A stretch of DNA of 64,000 nucleotides from Lysobacteraceae bacterium (GCA_028871555.1 JAGWNA010000002.1:62001-126000); one strand, 5' to 3'; counted from the stretch's first letter, positions 9,024-18,954 are shown. Notes: a model not told the origin generated them from the letters alone. Numbers and translations are program-made.

Positions 9024-11630
9024 GTGGAGCAGGAAAAGGTCGAGTTGGTGCGCAGCCACGGGGACACCCTCGCCTCGCCGAATCAGCACATGGTGGTGCT
9101 GCGCCGGCTGGCCGGGCCGCTGCTGTCGCTGGGCATGCTGTGCCTGGCACTGTGGGCGCTGCATCTGCTGGCCCGGGAGGTGGACTACCACCAGGTCCGG
9201 CGCTACGTGCAGAGTCTCTCGTACGGCCGCTTCTTGCTGGCGGTGCTGTTCACCGCGCTGGGCTATGCGGTGATGACGCTGTACGACCGTTTCGCGCTGG
9301 TTTCGATCGGCCGCCGATTGCCCTGGCACCGGGTCGGCATGATCTCATTCATCAGCTATGCCTTCAGCAATGCGGTGGGCATGTCGCTGCTGGTGTCCGG
9401 CTCGATCCGTTACCGCTTCTACATCCAGAACGGTTTGTCCACCGGCGAGGTGGCCCGGGTGGTGCTGTTCTGCACCACCAGCTTCTGGCTGGGGCTGCTG
9501 GCGCTGACCGGGGTGACCCTGCTGTGGGTGCCGTTGCCGGCCGATCTTCCGCTGGCGGCGTTCAGCCTGCCGCTGGGCGTGCTGCTTGCGCTGGTCCCGC
9601 TGGCATGGCTGGCCGGCGGCCAGATCCGCCGCCCGGTGCGGATCTGGCGCTGGTGCGTGAACCTGCCTTCGACGCTGACCGGCCTGAAGCAGATCCTGAT
9701 CGGCGCGCTGGACTGGGGCCTGGCGGCAGCCGTGCTGTATGTGCTGATGCCCGATGCGCTGAACAACGGCTTCGGGCATTTCCTGGCGATCTTCGTGATT
9801 GCCCAGATCATCGGATTGATCAGTCATGTGCCCGGCGGCATCGGCGTGTTCGAGGCGGTGATGCTGGCCGGTTTCGGCGCCACCGGCAATCAGGCGCTGA
9901 CGGCGCCGATCCTGGGCGCGCTGGCGGCGTTTCGGGTCATCTACTACCTGCTGCCGCTATGTACGGCGACGGTGCTGGTACTGCAGCGCGAGGCGCGCGG
10001 ATTGCGCCGGAAATCCCTGCTGGCGCCGTGGTTCACCGGTCTGCTGCCCTCGTTCTTTGCGGGCCTGACCATGGTCTCCGGCGCGGTGCTGCTGTTTTCC
10101 GGGGCGACCCGTGCGTTGCCCGATCGCATGGCGATACTGCGCGATGTGTTGCCGCTGTCGGTGCTGGAAGTCTCGCATCTGCTGGCCAGCGTGATCGGCA
10201 TGCTGCTGCTGATTCTCGCCCGCGGACTGCAGCGCCGGCTGGATGCGGCGTATGTGCTGACCCTGGTGCTGCTGGTGGCCGGTGCGGTGTTCTCGCTGCT
10301 CAAAGGCATCGACTACGAGGAGGCGACCCTGCTCACTCTGCTGGCGATGGCGCTGGCGCCGGCGCACCGGCTGTTCTATCGGCGCGCGTCACTGTTCAGT
10401 ACCACCTTCTCGCTGGGCTGGGTCCTGGCGATCCTGGCGGTGCTGGGCTGTGCGAGCTGGCTGGTGATGTTCAGCTACAAGCATGTCGATTACAGCAGCA
10501 GCTTGTGGTGGGAATTCACTTTCCGTCAGGGCGGGGCGCCGCGCGCGTTGCGTGCGCTGGTGGCGGCGGCGGCGACCGGCATGCTGTTCGCGGTGGCCAG
10601 CCTGATCCGTCCGGTCCGGCTGCATCGCGAACCGCCCAGCGAGATCGAGCTGGCGCGGGCGCTGCCCTTGATCAAGCAGAGTGCCTGTGCCCAGGCGCAC
10701 CTGGCGCTGATGGCCGACAAGACGCTGCTGTTCGATCCGGCGCACAAGGCGTTCGTGATGTACGACATCGCCGGCCGCAGCTGGGTGACCATGGGCGATC
10801 CGGTCGGCACGGACGATGTCGCCCGGCGCGAACTGGTGTGGACCTTCCTCGAACAGTGCGAGCACGCCGGCGGCTGGCCGGTGTTCTACCAGGTCAGTCC
10901 GGCCAACCTGGACCTGTATCTGGAGGTGGGCATGAGCCTGCTGAAGATCGGCGAGGAGGCGCGGGTGCGGCTGGCCACGTTCAACCTCGACGGCAGGTCG
11001 AAGAAGGTGCTGCGCAATACGGTGAACAAGCTGACGCGCGAAGGCCTGCGGATGGAGATCGTGCCGGCCGATGCGGTACTGCCGCTGCTGCCGCGGCTGA
11101 AACAGGTCTCCGACGCCTGGCTGCGCGACAAGCATGCGCGCGAGAAGCGCTTTTCGCTGGGCGCATTCGACCCGCGCTACCTGGTGCGCACGCCGATGGC
11201 GGTGGTATGGCAGGGCGACCGGCTGGTGGCGTTCGCCAACCTTTTTCTCAGCGACACCATGCAGGAAGCCTCGGTGGACCTGATGCGCTTCCTGCCCGAC
11301 GGCCCGGCGGGGATCATGGACTACCTGTTCGTGGAGCTGATGCAGTGGGCGCGGGCCGAGGGCTACCACTGGTTCAACCTGGGCATGGCGCCCTTGGCCG
11401 GGCTGCAGAACCGGCGGCAGGCGCCGCTGTGGAACCGTTTCGGCGCGCTGGTGTTCGGTCGCGGTGAACGTTTCTACAACTTCCGCGGTCTGCAGCGCTA
11501 CAAAGACAAATTCGACCCGGAATGGGAGCCGCGCTACATGGCGGTTCCCGGCGGCATCGCGCTGCCGATGATCCTGGCCAACGTGGCCAGCCTGATTTCC
11601 GGTGGACTCTCCGGCGTGGTGCGCCGATGA
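9024..11630 (+). CDS. mprF: Bifunctional lysylphosphatidylglycerol flippase/synthetase MprF
   Basis: 868-residue MprF. Residues about 35-520 form the polytopic flippase part, with the conserved HVPGGIGVFEAVML block of LPG_synthase_TM proteins. Residues about 530-868 are the cytoplasmic DUF2156 (GNAT-like) transferase, with VGDPVG-type MGDPVG, LRNTVNKLTREG, AFANLF and HWFNLGMAPLAGL. It would move an amino acid (classically Lys) from aminoacyl-tRNA to phosphatidylglycerol and flip the product outward, lowering envelope negative charge. The start at 9024 is GTG with AGGGGA upstream; an ATG at 9090 is a possible shorter start. It overlaps virJ by 4 bases, so they are translationally coupled. Confidence 0.93.
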   Translation: MEQEKVELVRSHGDTLASPNQHMVVLRRLAGPLLSLGMLCLALWALHLLAREVDYHQVRRYVQSLSYGRFLLAVLFTALGYAVMTLYDRFALVSIGRRLPWHRVGMISFISYAFSNAVGMSLLVSGSIRYRFYIQNGLSTGEVARVVLFCTTSFWLGLLALTGVTLLWVPLPADLPLAAFSLPLGVLLALVPLAWLAGGQIRRPVRIWRWCVNLPSTLTGLKQILIGALDWGLAAAVLYVLMPDALNNGFGHFLAIFVIAQIIGLISHVPGGIGVFEAVMLAGFGATGNQALTAPILGALAAFRVIYYLLPLCTATVLVLQREARGLRRKSLLAPWFTGLLPSFFAGLTMVSGAVLLFSGATRALPDRMAILRDVLPLSVLEVSHLLASVIGMLLLILARGLQRRLDAAYVLTLVLLVAGAVFSLLKGIDYEEATLLTLLAMALAPAHRLFYRRASLFSTTFSLGWVLAILAVLGCASWLVMFSYKHVDYSSSLWWEFTFRQGGAPRALRALVAAAATGMLFAVASLIRPVRLHREPPSEIELARALPLIKQSACAQAHLALMADKTLLFDPAHKAFVMYDIAGRSWVTMGDPVGTDDVARRELVWTFLEQCEHAGGWPVFYQVSPANLDLYLEVGMSLLKIGEEARVRLATFNLDGRSKKVLRNTVNKLTREGLRMEIVPADAVLPLLPRLKQVSDAWLRDKHAREKRFSLGAFDPRYLVRTPMAVVWQGDRLVAFANLFLSDTMQEASVDLMRFLPDGPAGIMDYLFVELMQWARAEGYHWFNLGMAPLAGLQNRRQAPLWNRFGALVFGRGERFYNFRGLQRYKDKFDPEWEPRYMAVPGGIALPMILANVASLISGGLSGVVRR

Positions 11631-12433
11631 AACGCAGGAAGGTGACCATGCTGGCTGCCGTGGGTTCGTGTGTGCTCGGCATCGCGATGATCTGGAACCC
11701 GTTCGCGCGGGTGAGCCTGGAAAAGGCCACCGTCGTGCTTCCCGCCGGCCGCGCGGCAGAGGCTCCGCCGACGGGCAGCGGCGACGTGCTGGCGATCATC
11801 TATTCCGGCGACGGCGGCTGGGCGGATCTGGACAAGCAGCTGGGCAACGCGTTCGCGGCCCGTGGCATCCCGGTGCTCGGCGTCAGCACGTTCAAGTATT
11901 TCTGGCGCAACCGCTCGCCCGAACAGTCGGCCGAACAACTCGACGCGCTGATGGGCAAATATCTGGCGCAGTGGCACAAGCGGCGGGTATGGATGGTGGG
12001 TTTCTCGTTCGGCGCCGACGTGCTGCCGACCATCATCGGCAAACTGAGCCCGGCCAACCGCGAACGGATCACCCAGCTCGTCCTGCTGTCACCGGGCAGG
12101 GATCTGAATTTCGAGATCGAGCTCGAGGGCTACATGATCAAACAGGGCTGGCTCAAGGAGCACCTCAAGGAACTCATGCAGCACATCAACCCGGTCGAGC
12201 ATTACCCCTCGCTGCCGCCCCTGCGGGCATTGCAGGGCAAGCCGCCGGTGGTCTGCTACTACGGCACCGACGACGCCGGCGACAGCCTGTGCGACGAGCC
12301 GGGCCTGCCGGCCTGGGTAACCGTGCACGCGAAGAAGGGCGGCCACCATTTCGACGGCGGCTACCCGCCGCTGGCCGCGCAGATGCTGCGGGAGCTGCCG
12401 GCGGAACCAACCACCGCCGTCGTGGCACCGTGA
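11627..12433 (+). CDS. virJ: VirJ/AcvB-family periplasmic hydrolase (probable lysyl-PG hydrolase)
   Basis: 268-residue protein with an N-terminal hydrophobic signal/anchor (residues about 6-24) and a VirJ/AcvB alpha/beta-hydrolase domain. Visible are YSGDGGWADLD, the nucleophile elbow GFSFGAD (Ser127), YYGTDDAGDSLC and the C-terminal GGHHFDGGY with the likely catalytic His. In Agrobacterium and Rhizobium, AcvB/AtvA hydrolyses lysyl-phosphatidylglycerol made by the MprF homologue LpiA. The ATGA overlap with mprF here supports the same pairing. Role inferred from family plus context; the lipid specificity is not proven. Confidence 0.88.
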   Translation: MKRRKVTMLAAVGSCVLGIAMIWNPFARVSLEKATVVLPAGRAAEAPPTGSGDVLAIIYSGDGGWADLDKQLGNAFAARGIPVLGVSTFKYFWRNRSPEQSAEQLDALMGKYLAQWHKRRVWMVGFSFGADVLPTIIGKLSPANRERITQLVLLSPGRDLNFEIELEGYMIKQGWLKEHLKELMQHINPVEHYPSLPPLRALQGKPPVVCYYGTDDAGDSLCDEPGLPAWVTVHAKKGGHHFDGGYPPLAAQMLRELPAEPTTAVVAP

Positions 12434-12677
12434 GTGCATCCCATCGATGAAACGGCACAGGGCGTGACGACATCCGGATGATTCGCTTCGGCCCGAAAGT
12501 CCAGGGCAAGAGCATCAGGCGCGTGGCATTGGCGGGAAATCTCTTGCGGGAACCTCGAATAACCCTCTATGGAAAGATCGCCATCCCGGCGAGGCGCTTC
12601 TCAACAGCGAAGCTGGTCAAGCCGGGATGTTTGAGTGCCATTCGGGTTCGGCCCCAACAACGCAGATGAGTCGAGCC

Positions 12678-12995
12678 TCATGCGGCTTCCGCGTGGAAGC
12701 GTACTCCGAGGGCGCGGGCGACCTTGAGAATGGTGGCGAAGCTGGGGTTGCCTGTTTCGCTCAGCGCCTTGTACAGGCTCTCTCGGCTCAGCCCGGCATC
12801 ACGAGCGACCTGCGACATGCCCTTGGCGCGAGCAATGTCGCCTAGTGCGCGAGCAATGCCCGCTGCGTCGTCAGGGGCCTCGGCCAGCCAGGCATCGAGG
12901 TACGCCACCATCTCTTCCGGTGTACGCAATTGCTCGGCGACGTCATAAGGCCGAATCCTGGTCTTGGCGCTCGTCTTGGCAGCAGTCTTGGGCAT
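12678..12995 (-). CDS. Addiction-module antitoxin, HTH type (HigA-like)
   Basis: 105-residue DNA-binding protein of the family annotated as addiction module antidote. The C-terminal half holds a Cro/C1-like helix-turn-helix: IARAKGMSQVARDAGLSRES, then LYKALSETGNPSFATILKVARALG. The Lys/Ala-rich first 14 residues are likely disordered. It sits 11 bases after the toxin gene, in the toxin-first order. The antitoxin should bind the toxin and repress the operon promoter upstream of 13294. Confidence 0.88.
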   Translation of the reverse strand: MPKTAAKTSAKTRIRPYDVAEQLRTPEEMVAYLDAWLAEAPDDAAGIARALGDIARAKGMSQVARDAGLSRESLYKALSETGNPSFATILKVARALGVRFHAEAA

Positions 12996-13006
12996 CTTCG
13001 GTACTC

Positions 13007-13294
13007 CTACAGGTTCCTCGCAAGCGTCATGGCCAACTTGATGTCTTGCTGCTGCGTGGATTTGTCGCCGCCTGCGAGAAGAATGATGAGCTCGCCGCTT
13101 CGCTCGGTGTAGTACACGCGGTAGCCCGGACCGAAGTCGATCTTCAGCTCTGACACACCATCCGTCAGGTTCCGGTGTTGCCCCGGATTGCCGTGCACCA
13201 GTCTGTCGACGCGCACTTGGATGCGAGCGCGGGCCATGCGATCTTTGAGGGCGTTGATCCAGTCGCGGTAGACCTCAGTCATTTGCGTACGCAT
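13007..13294 (-). CDS. Type II toxin, RelE/HigB-like (Gp49 family)
   Basis: 95-residue basic protein of the phage Gp49-like/HigB group in the RelE/ParE superfamily. Family marks are DWINALKDRMARARIQVRVDRL, ELKIDFGPGYRVYYTE and LLAGGDKSTQQQDIKLA. Most members are ribosome-dependent mRNA interferases; the catalytic activity of this one is inferred. It is first in a two-gene operon with the antitoxin. It lies between a virJ-type gene and rsmC, both on the other strand, suggesting a small insertion in the core genome. Confidence 0.9.
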   Translation of the reverse strand: MRTQMTEVYRDWINALKDRMARARIQVRVDRLVHGNPGQHRNLTDGVSELKIDFGPGYRVYYTERSGELIILLAGGDKSTQQQDIKLAMTLARNL

Positions 13295-13484
13295 GCGTCA
13301 GTGTATCCCTTGGGCTACAGGTGTCAACCGCCGTTGCCTGGGTCCGAACGTGTTGGCTGTCAAACGGAGCGTTGCAGGCCGATGCGGTTCAATCTGCGTG
13401 GTGGGATGGATGGCCGCGCGAGCGCACCTGCCAAGTGCGGCGGGCCACTACACTATCGGTCCTGCCTCGGTGCTGAAGAATGAC

Positions 13485-14555
13485 GTGACTGCTGACGGGA
13501 CTTTTGCGGCGGCGCCGGATGCGGCGCTGGCGGCGCTGTTCGTGCCGTTCGAGGCGTCGGCGCTGGCGCTGCCGGCGGACGGCCGCGTGCTGTTTCTGCG
13601 CGCGCGCGCCGGCGTGCACCTGCGCGAAATGGCGCAGCCCGGCTGGTTGTGCCAGCAGGGGTTCCTGCCGTTTGCCGATGAGTTGGGCCGCAACGGCCTG
13701 CGTGTGGGCGAGCCGGCCGCCGATGAAAGATTTCCGCTGCTGCTGCTGTTGCCGCCGCGCCAGCGCGACGAGGCGCGTGCGCTGTTCGCCCGCGCGCTGC
13801 GCCACACCGCGCCCGGCGGCACGCTGCTGGCGGCGATGCCCAATACCCAGGGCGCGAAGTCGGGCGAGGCGGATCTGGCCCGGCTTGCCGGTGCCGTGCA
13901 GCACTTGTCCAAGCACAAATGCCGGGTGTTCTGGAGCACGCCGGTCGAGTCCGGCATCGATCAGGCATTGCTGGCCCAGTGGCTGGCGCTGGACGCGCCG
14001 CGCGAGATGGCGGACGGCTACCTCAGCCGGCCGGGACTGTTCGCGTGGAACCGCGTCGATCGCGCCTCGGCGCTGCTGGCCGGGCACCTGCCGCATGATC
14101 TGCACGGCCGCGTGGCCGACCTCGGGGCGGGTTACGGTTACCTCGCCGCGCAGGTCGTCGCACGCTGCCCGAACGTCGGCGCGATCGACCTGTACGAAGC
14201 CGAGGCGCGCGCGCTGGAGCCGGCGCGGATCAACCTGCAACAGGCTGTCCACGCGTGCGGCCGCGAGGTGGCCGTGGCGGTGTACTGGCACGATGTCACC
14301 CGCGGCCTGCCGCGGCGCTACGACGCCATTGTCAGCAACCCGCCGTTTCACCAGGGGCGTGCGGACATGCCCGAACTGGGCCGTGCCTTCATCGCCAGCG
14401 CCGCCGATGCGCTGCTGCCGGAGGGCCGGCTGTGGCTGGTGGCCAACCGGCACCTGCCCTACGAGGCGCTGCTGGCGGCACGTTTCCGCACGGTGCGCAC
14501 CATCGCGCAAGAGGAGGGATTCAAGGTGATCGAGGCGATCGGGGGCAACGCATGA
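13485..14555 (+). CDS. rsmC: 16S rRNA methyltransferase RsmC-like (class I SAM-dependent)
   Basis: About 356 residues, two methyltransferase-like halves as in RsmC, which makes m2G1207 in 16S rRNA. The C-terminal half has the SAM loop VADLGAGYGYLAAQV and the catalytic NPPFHQG, diagnostic of N2-guanine methyltransferases of this type. The N-terminal half is a degenerate, non-catalytic copy (FPLLLLLPPRQRDE). Start uncertain: GTG at 13485 begins just before the recognisable N-terminus, but GTG 13470 and ATG 13410 are in frame and none has a strong ribosome-binding site. It overlaps the next gene by 4 bases. Confidence 0.85.
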   Translation: MTADGTFAAAPDAALAALFVPFEASALALPADGRVLFLRARAGVHLREMAQPGWLCQQGFLPFADELGRNGLRVGEPAADERFPLLLLLPPRQRDEARALFARALRHTAPGGTLLAAMPNTQGAKSGEADLARLAGAVQHLSKHKCRVFWSTPVESGIDQALLAQWLALDAPREMADGYLSRPGLFAWNRVDRASALLAGHLPHDLHGRVADLGAGYGYLAAQVVARCPNVGAIDLYEAEARALEPARINLQQAVHACGREVAVAVYWHDVTRGLPRRYDAIVSNPPFHQGRADMPELGRAFIASAADALLPEGRLWLVANRHLPYEALLAARFRTVRTIAQEEGFKVIEAIGGNA

Positions 14556-15319
14556 AACTGGTCAAGCTGATCGCGAACCTGGGCTACGGCAGCCGCAAGG
14601 ACGTGGCGCGGATGTTTCGCGCCGGCCGCATCACCGACGCCAATGGCGAGGTGCTGTACGCCGACGACGTGGTGCCGCACGAAACCATCCGCGTCGACGA
14701 CGAACCGCTCGATCCGCCGCCGGGGCTGGTGCTGATGATGAACAAGCCGCTGGGCGTCACCTGCTCGCGCAAGGATCCGGGGCGTGTGGTGTACGACCTG
14801 CTGCCGCCGCGCTACGGCGTGCGCACGCCGGCGCTGTCCAGCGTGGGGCGGCTCGACCGCGACACGTCCGGCCTGCTCCTGTTCACCGACGATGGCGCCC
14901 TGCTGCACCGGATCATCTCGCCGCGGGCGCAGGTGGCCAAGGTGTACGAGGCGACGCTGGCGCAGGACCTGCGCGGCGACGAAGGCGCGCTGTTCGCCAG
15001 CGGCACGCTGCTGCTGGAATCGGAAAAGGAGCCGCTGGCACCGGCCGTTCTCGACGTGCTGGGTCCAAGGCATGCCCGGCTCACCGTGACCGAGGGCCGC
15101 TATCACCAGGTACGGCGCATGTTCGCCGCTGCCGGCAATCGTGTCCTGACGCTGCAGCGGATCGCGGTCGGCGGACTCGGCCTGGGCGGGTTGATGCCCG
15201 ATGAATGGCGCGCACTCGACGCCGGTGAGGTCGCCTCGATTTTCGCGGCGCAGGGCGGGCACTGCCCGCCGCCGCAGGAGCGCACCGCCGTGCGCGAATG
15301 CTCTGGAGAACGACCGTAG
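14552..15319 (+). CDS. Pseudouridine synthase, RsuA/RluB/E/F family
   Basis: 255-residue protein: an S4-like RNA-binding segment at the start (MKLVKLIANLGYGSRKDVARMFRAGRI) and a catalytic domain with VGRLDRDTSGLLLFTDDG, whose Asp in GRLDRDTSG is the expected nucleophile, and EGRYHQVRRMFAA. It most resembles RsuA (psi-516 of 16S rRNA). ATGA coupling to rsmC makes a two-gene 16S rRNA modification unit. The TAG stop codon is formed by the first bases of a GTAGGAGC repeat, so the Cys-containing C-terminal tail (about GGHCPPPQERTAVRECSGERP, 20 residues) may be a recent read-through extension. Confidence 0.87.
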   Translation: MKLVKLIANLGYGSRKDVARMFRAGRITDANGEVLYADDVVPHETIRVDDEPLDPPPGLVLMMNKPLGVTCSRKDPGRVVYDLLPPRYGVRTPALSSVGRLDRDTSGLLLFTDDGALLHRIISPRAQVAKVYEATLAQDLRGDEGALFASGTLLLESEKEPLAPAVLDVLGPRHARLTVTEGRYHQVRRMFAAAGNRVLTLQRIAVGGLGLGGLMPDEWRALDAGEVASIFAAQGGHCPPPQERTAVRECSGERP

Positions 15320-15378
15320 GAGCACGCTTGCGGGCGATGCTCTTGCGAGTCCCTAAAGCTGAAGCATCGCCCGCAAGC
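15316..15378. repeat. REP-like palindromic element (GTAGGAGC family)
   Basis: Starts GTAGGAGCACGC and contains 16-base perfect inverted arms GCTTGCGGGCGATGCT (15326-15341) and its complement (15363-15378). The GTAGGAGC start is shared with the element at 22937-23014, and the GCGGGCGATGC core with the element at 4692-4769. It supplies the stop codon of the preceding pseudouridine synthase gene. Confidence 0.8.
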
Positions 15379-15467
15379 GGTATCTGCACGACATTGAAAT
15401 CGCTTGACTAGCGAACAGAGCGCCCGGATATCCGGCTTAAGCATTCGTCAATCACGTCTCGCCGCCC

Positions 15468-17027
15468 ATGCTCAATTTCCGTTTCGACAATGCATTCGTG
15501 CGCGACCTGCCCGGCGACCCGGAGCAGGGCGGGCACGTGCGCCAGGTCGAGGGCGCGCTGTATTCGCTGGTCGATCCGACCCCGGTCGCCGCGCCGCGGC
15601 TGCTGGCGCATTCGCGCGAGATGGCCGGCCTGCTCGGGCTCGACGAGGCCGACGTGGCCACCGTGCAGTTCGCGCAGGTGTTCGGCGGCAACGCGCTGCT
15701 CGAGGGCATGCAGCCGTATGCGGCGAATTACGGTGGGCATCAATTCGGCCACTGGGCCGGGCAGCTCGGCGATGGCCGGGCGATTACGCTGGGCGAAACG
15801 ATCGATGCCGCCGGGCGGCGCCGGGAGCTGCAGCTCAAAGGCGCGGGACCGACACCGTATTCGCGCAGCGCGGACGGCCGTGCGGTGCTGCGCTCGTCGA
15901 TCCGCGAGTTCCTGTGCAGCGAGGCGATGCACCATCTGGGCGTGCCGACCACGCGTGCGCTCAGCCTGGTCGATACCGGCGAGGCGGTGGTGCGCGACAT
16001 GCTCTACGACGGACACGCCGCGCCGGAGCCGGGCGCGATCGTGTGCCGGGTGGCGCCATCGTTCATCCGCTTCGGCCATTTCGAACTGCCGGCCTCGCGT
16101 GGCGACACTGCCCTGCTGCGCAAGCTTGTCGATTTCACGATACGCCGCGATTTTCCCGAACTCGGCGGGCAGGGCGAGGCGCTGTATGCCGAGTGGTTCG
16201 CCCAGGTCTGCGAACGCACCGCCGCGATGATCGCGCACTGGATGCGGGTGGGGTTCGTGCACGGCGTGATGAACACCGACAACATGTCGATCCTGGGCCT
16301 GACCATCGATTACGGCCCGTACGGCTGGGTCGACAACTACGATCCGGACTGGACGCCTAACACCACCGACGCGCAGCGCCGCCGCTATCGCTTCGGCCAG
16401 CAGCCGAACGTGGCGTGGTGGAACCTGAGCCGCCTGGCCGGCGCGCTGGCGCCGCTGTTTGCGAGTATCGAACCGCTGCAGGCCGGGCTGGATCGCTATG
16501 CCACGGCCTACGACAGGGCCGCCCGCGACAATATCGCCGCCAAGCTCGGCCTGGCCGGGTGCCGCGACGATGACGTGGCCCTGATGCAATCGCTGCAGGC
16601 GCTGCTGCAGCAGGCCGAGATCGACATGACGCTGTGGTTCCGCGCGCTGGCCGACGTCGATCCGCAGGCGCCGACGCTGGCACCGCTGCGCGAGGCGTTC
16701 TACGACGAAACGAAGCGGCGCGAAGCGGAGCCCGCGCTCGGCGCATGGCTGGCGCGCTATGCCGCCCGCCTCGCCGAAGACCCGCAATCGTCCGGGCAGC
16801 GGCGCAGGCAGATGCGCGCGGCCAACCCGCGCTACGTGCTGCGCAATTACCTTGCCCAGCAGGCGATCGACCGGGCCGGGCAGGGCGATGCCGGCGGCAT
16901 CCATGAGCTGCTCGAAGTGCTGCGCCATCCTTACGACGATCAGCCCGGTCGCGAGGCCTATGCGCAAAGGCGGCCGGACTGGGCACGCCACAAGGCCGGC
17001 TGTTCGATGCTCTCGTGCAGTTCGTGA
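15468..17027 (+). CDS. selO: Protein adenylyltransferase SelO (YdiU family)
   Basis: 519-residue SelO pseudokinase, close to the usual bacterial length. Family blocks: [52 protein letters not shown] and the metal-binding loop [13 protein letters not shown] and DYGPYGW. SelO binds ATP in flipped orientation and transfers AMP to Ser/Thr/Tyr of target proteins, with a role in redox stress. The C-terminus CSMLSCSS has Cys at the position where the selenocysteine lies in eukaryotic forms. ATG start at 15468; the last bases of the stop precede a perfect hairpin terminator. Confidence 0.94.
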   Translation: MLNFRFDNAFVRDLPGDPEQGGHVRQVEGALYSLVDPTPVAAPRLLAHSREMAGLLGLDEADVATVQFAQVFGGNALLEGMQPYAANYGGHQFGHWAGQLGDGRAITLGETIDAAGRRRELQLKGAGPTPYSRSADGRAVLRSSIREFLCSEAMHHLGVPTTRALSLVDTGEAVVRDMLYDGHAAPEPGAIVCRVAPSFIRFGHFELPASRGDTALLRKLVDFTIRRDFPELGGQGEALYAEWFAQVCERTAAMIAHWMRVGFVHGVMNTDNMSILGLTIDYGPYGWVDNYDPDWTPNTTDAQRRRYRFGQQPNVAWWNLSRLAGALAPLFASIEPLQAGLDRYATAYDRAARDNIAAKLGLAGCRDDDVALMQSLQALLQQAEIDMTLWFRALADVDPQAPTLAPLREAFYDETKRREAEPALGAWLARYAARLAEDPQSSGQRRRQMRAANPRYVLRNYLAQQAIDRAGQGDAGGIHELLEVLRHPYDDQPGREAYAQRRPDWARHKAGCSMLSCSS

Positions 17028-17038
17028 GCCGCAACGAA

Positions 17039-17063
17039 CGAAGGCCGGCAAGGCCGGCCTTCG
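17039..17063. terminator. Hairpin between selO and tRNA-Arg
   Basis: Perfect 10-base stem (CGAAGGCCGG with CCGGCCTTCG) and 5-base loop. No strong T-run on either strand, but the position between the convergent selO and tRNA-Arg genes fits a bidirectional terminator. Confidence 0.65.
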
Positions 17064-17074
17064 GGTTCGGTCAC

Positions 17075-17151
<77 letters not shown>

Positions 17152-17309
17152 GGCGCCGGTGATTTTCGCATGGATCCGGCGCAGACGCGAAGCGCCCCCG
17201 CTCCGGCCTTCCCCTGCGAGCGGTAGGCCTGGGCAGGGGTCTGTTAGAATGAACGGTTTCCGGATTCCATTCACGGCGCCTGCGGGCGCCGCAAGTTCAG
17301 GAGTGAGCC

Positions 17310-18845
17310 ATGTCGCATGCAATCCTCAAGTCGCTCGGTCTCGGCAACGAGCTGTCCGGCACCTATCTTGGCCAGGGCGAGTGGTCGACGAGCACCGATG
17401 CCGGCACGCTGCAATCGGTGAATCCCGCCACCGGCGAGGTGATCGCCACGGTGCATGCCTCCAGCGCCGCCGATTATGAAACCATCGTCAAGCGGGCGCA
17501 GGCCGCCTTCAAGGTATGGCGTACCACGCCGGCCCCGCAGCGCGGCGAGGCGGTACGGCTGTGCGGCGAGGCGCTGCGCAGGCACAAGGATGCACTCGGT
17601 TCGCTGGTCTCGCTGGAGATGGGCAAGATCAAGCCCGAGGGCGACGGCGAGGTGCAGGAGATGATCGACATCGCCGACTTCGCGGTGGGCCAGAGCCGCA
17701 TGCTGCACGGCTGCACCATGCATTCGGAGCGTCCCGGCCACCGCATGTACGAGCAGTACCTGCCTTTGGGTCTCGTCGGCATCATCAGCGCGTTCAACTT
17801 TCCGGTCGCGGTGTGGGCCTGGAACGCGATGCTGGCCGCCGTCTGCGGCGACATCTGCATCTGGAAGCCGTCGCCGAAGACCCCGCTGACCGCGATCGCC
17901 GCGATGAAGATCTGCAACGAGGCGCTGAAGGACGGCGGCTATCCGGATCTGTTCTTCCTGTTCAACGACGCCGGCAGCGAGCTGGCGCAGAATTTCGTCG
18001 ACGACAGGCGCGTGGCATTGATCAGCTTCACCGGCTCGACCCGGGTCGGCCGCATGGTCGGCGAGCGCGTGGCGCAGCGCATGGGCCGCTCGCTGCTGGA
18101 ACTGGGCGGCAACAACGCGATCATCCTGGACGAGTCGGCCGACCTGAAGCTGGCGATTCCGGGCATCGTGTTCGGCTCGGTCGGCACCGCCGGCCAGCGC
18201 TGCACCACCACCCGCCGCCTGTTCGTGCACGAGTCGATCCACGACAACGTGCTGCAGGCGCTGGTCAAGGCTTACGGCCAAGTCGAGGGCAAGATCGGCG
18301 ATCCGACCGAAGCCACCACCCTGATGGGCCCGCTCAACAGCGCCGAAGCGGTGCAGGCCTATCTGGCCGCGATCGGGAAGGCCAAGGCGGCCGGCGGCAC
18401 GGTCGCCACCGGCGGCGCCGCGCTGACCGATCGGAAAGGGCACTACGTGCTGCCGACGATCATCACCGGCCTGAAGAATTCGGACGAGGTGGTGCAGTCC
18501 GAGACCTTTGCGCCGATCCTCTACGTGATGCCGTTCAAGACGCTGGACGAGGCGATCGAGATGCAGAACGACGTGCCGCAGGGCCTGTCCTCGGCGATCT
18601 TCACGCAGAACCTCAAGTCGGCCGAGAAGTACCTGTCGGTGGCCGGTTCGGATTGCGGCATCGCCAACGTCAACATCGGCACCTCGGGTGCGGAGATCGG
18701 CGGCGCGTTCGGCGGCGAGAAGGAGACCGGCGGTGGCCGCGAGTCGGGTTCGGACGCGTGGAAGGTCTACATGCGCCGCCAGACCAACACCATCAACTAC
18801 TCCGATTCGCTGCCGCTGGCCCAGGGCATCAAGTTCGATCTGTAA
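17310..18845 (+). CDS. Aldehyde dehydrogenase, ALDH7 (piperideine-6-carboxylate/aminoadipate-semialdehyde type)
   Basis: 511-residue NAD-dependent aldehyde dehydrogenase. [26 protein letters not shown]-type [11 protein letters not shown], the catalytic Glu in [10 protein letters not shown] and catalytic Cys in [12 protein letters not shown] are all present. The ELGGNNA and [11 protein letters not shown] wording and the C-terminal [22 protein letters not shown] place it in ALDH7 (antiquitin), which oxidises alpha-aminoadipate semialdehyde in lysine breakdown. No other lysine-catabolism gene lies beside it. Good ribosome-binding site (AGGAGTGAGCC) before the ATG. It is followed by a hairpin terminator. 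Confidence 0.9.
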   Translation: MSHAILKSLGLGNELSGTYLGQGEWSTSTDAGTLQSVNPATGEVIATVHASSAADYETIVKRAQAAFKVWRTTPAPQRGEAVRLCGEALRRHKDALGSLVSLEMGKIKPEGDGEVQEMIDIADFAVGQSRMLHGCTMHSERPGHRMYEQYLPLGLVGIISAFNFPVAVWAWNAMLAAVCGDICIWKPSPKTPLTAIAAMKICNEALKDGGYPDLFFLFNDAGSELAQNFVDDRRVALISFTGSTRVGRMVGERVAQRMGRSLLELGGNNAIILDESADLKLAIPGIVFGSVGTAGQRCTTTRRLFVHESIHDNVLQALVKAYGQVEGKIGDPTEATTLMGPLNSAEAVQAYLAAIGKAKAAGGTVATGGAALTDRKGHYVLPTIITGLKNSDEVVQSETFAPILYVMPFKTLDEAIEMQNDVPQGLSSAIFTQNLKSAEKYLSVAGSDCGIANVNIGTSGAEIGGAFGGEKETGGGRESGSDAWKVYMRRQTNTINYSDSLPLAQGIKFDL

Positions 18846-18864
18846 GACTAGTGATGCAATCCGG

Positions 18865-18888
18865 TCAAGGACGGCGGACCGTCCTTGA
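18865..18888 (+). terminator. Hairpin after ALDH7 gene
   Basis: Perfect 10-base stem TCAAGGACGG/CCGTCCTTGA with a 4-base loop, 20 bases after the stop. There is no T-run, so a factor-independent terminator is likely but not certain. Confidence 0.6.
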
Positions 18889-18954
18889 CGGTACGATCCA
18901 CGACGGCGCCGAACCAGTTCGACATGTTCCACCCCGACATGAGTGAGCGATCCG

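Noticed and set aside
17222..17309. Riboswitch before the ALDH7 gene
   Set aside because: Only a short GC-rich hairpin near 17275-17292 is visible; no known riboswitch core (lysine, glycine, SAM) could be recognised.
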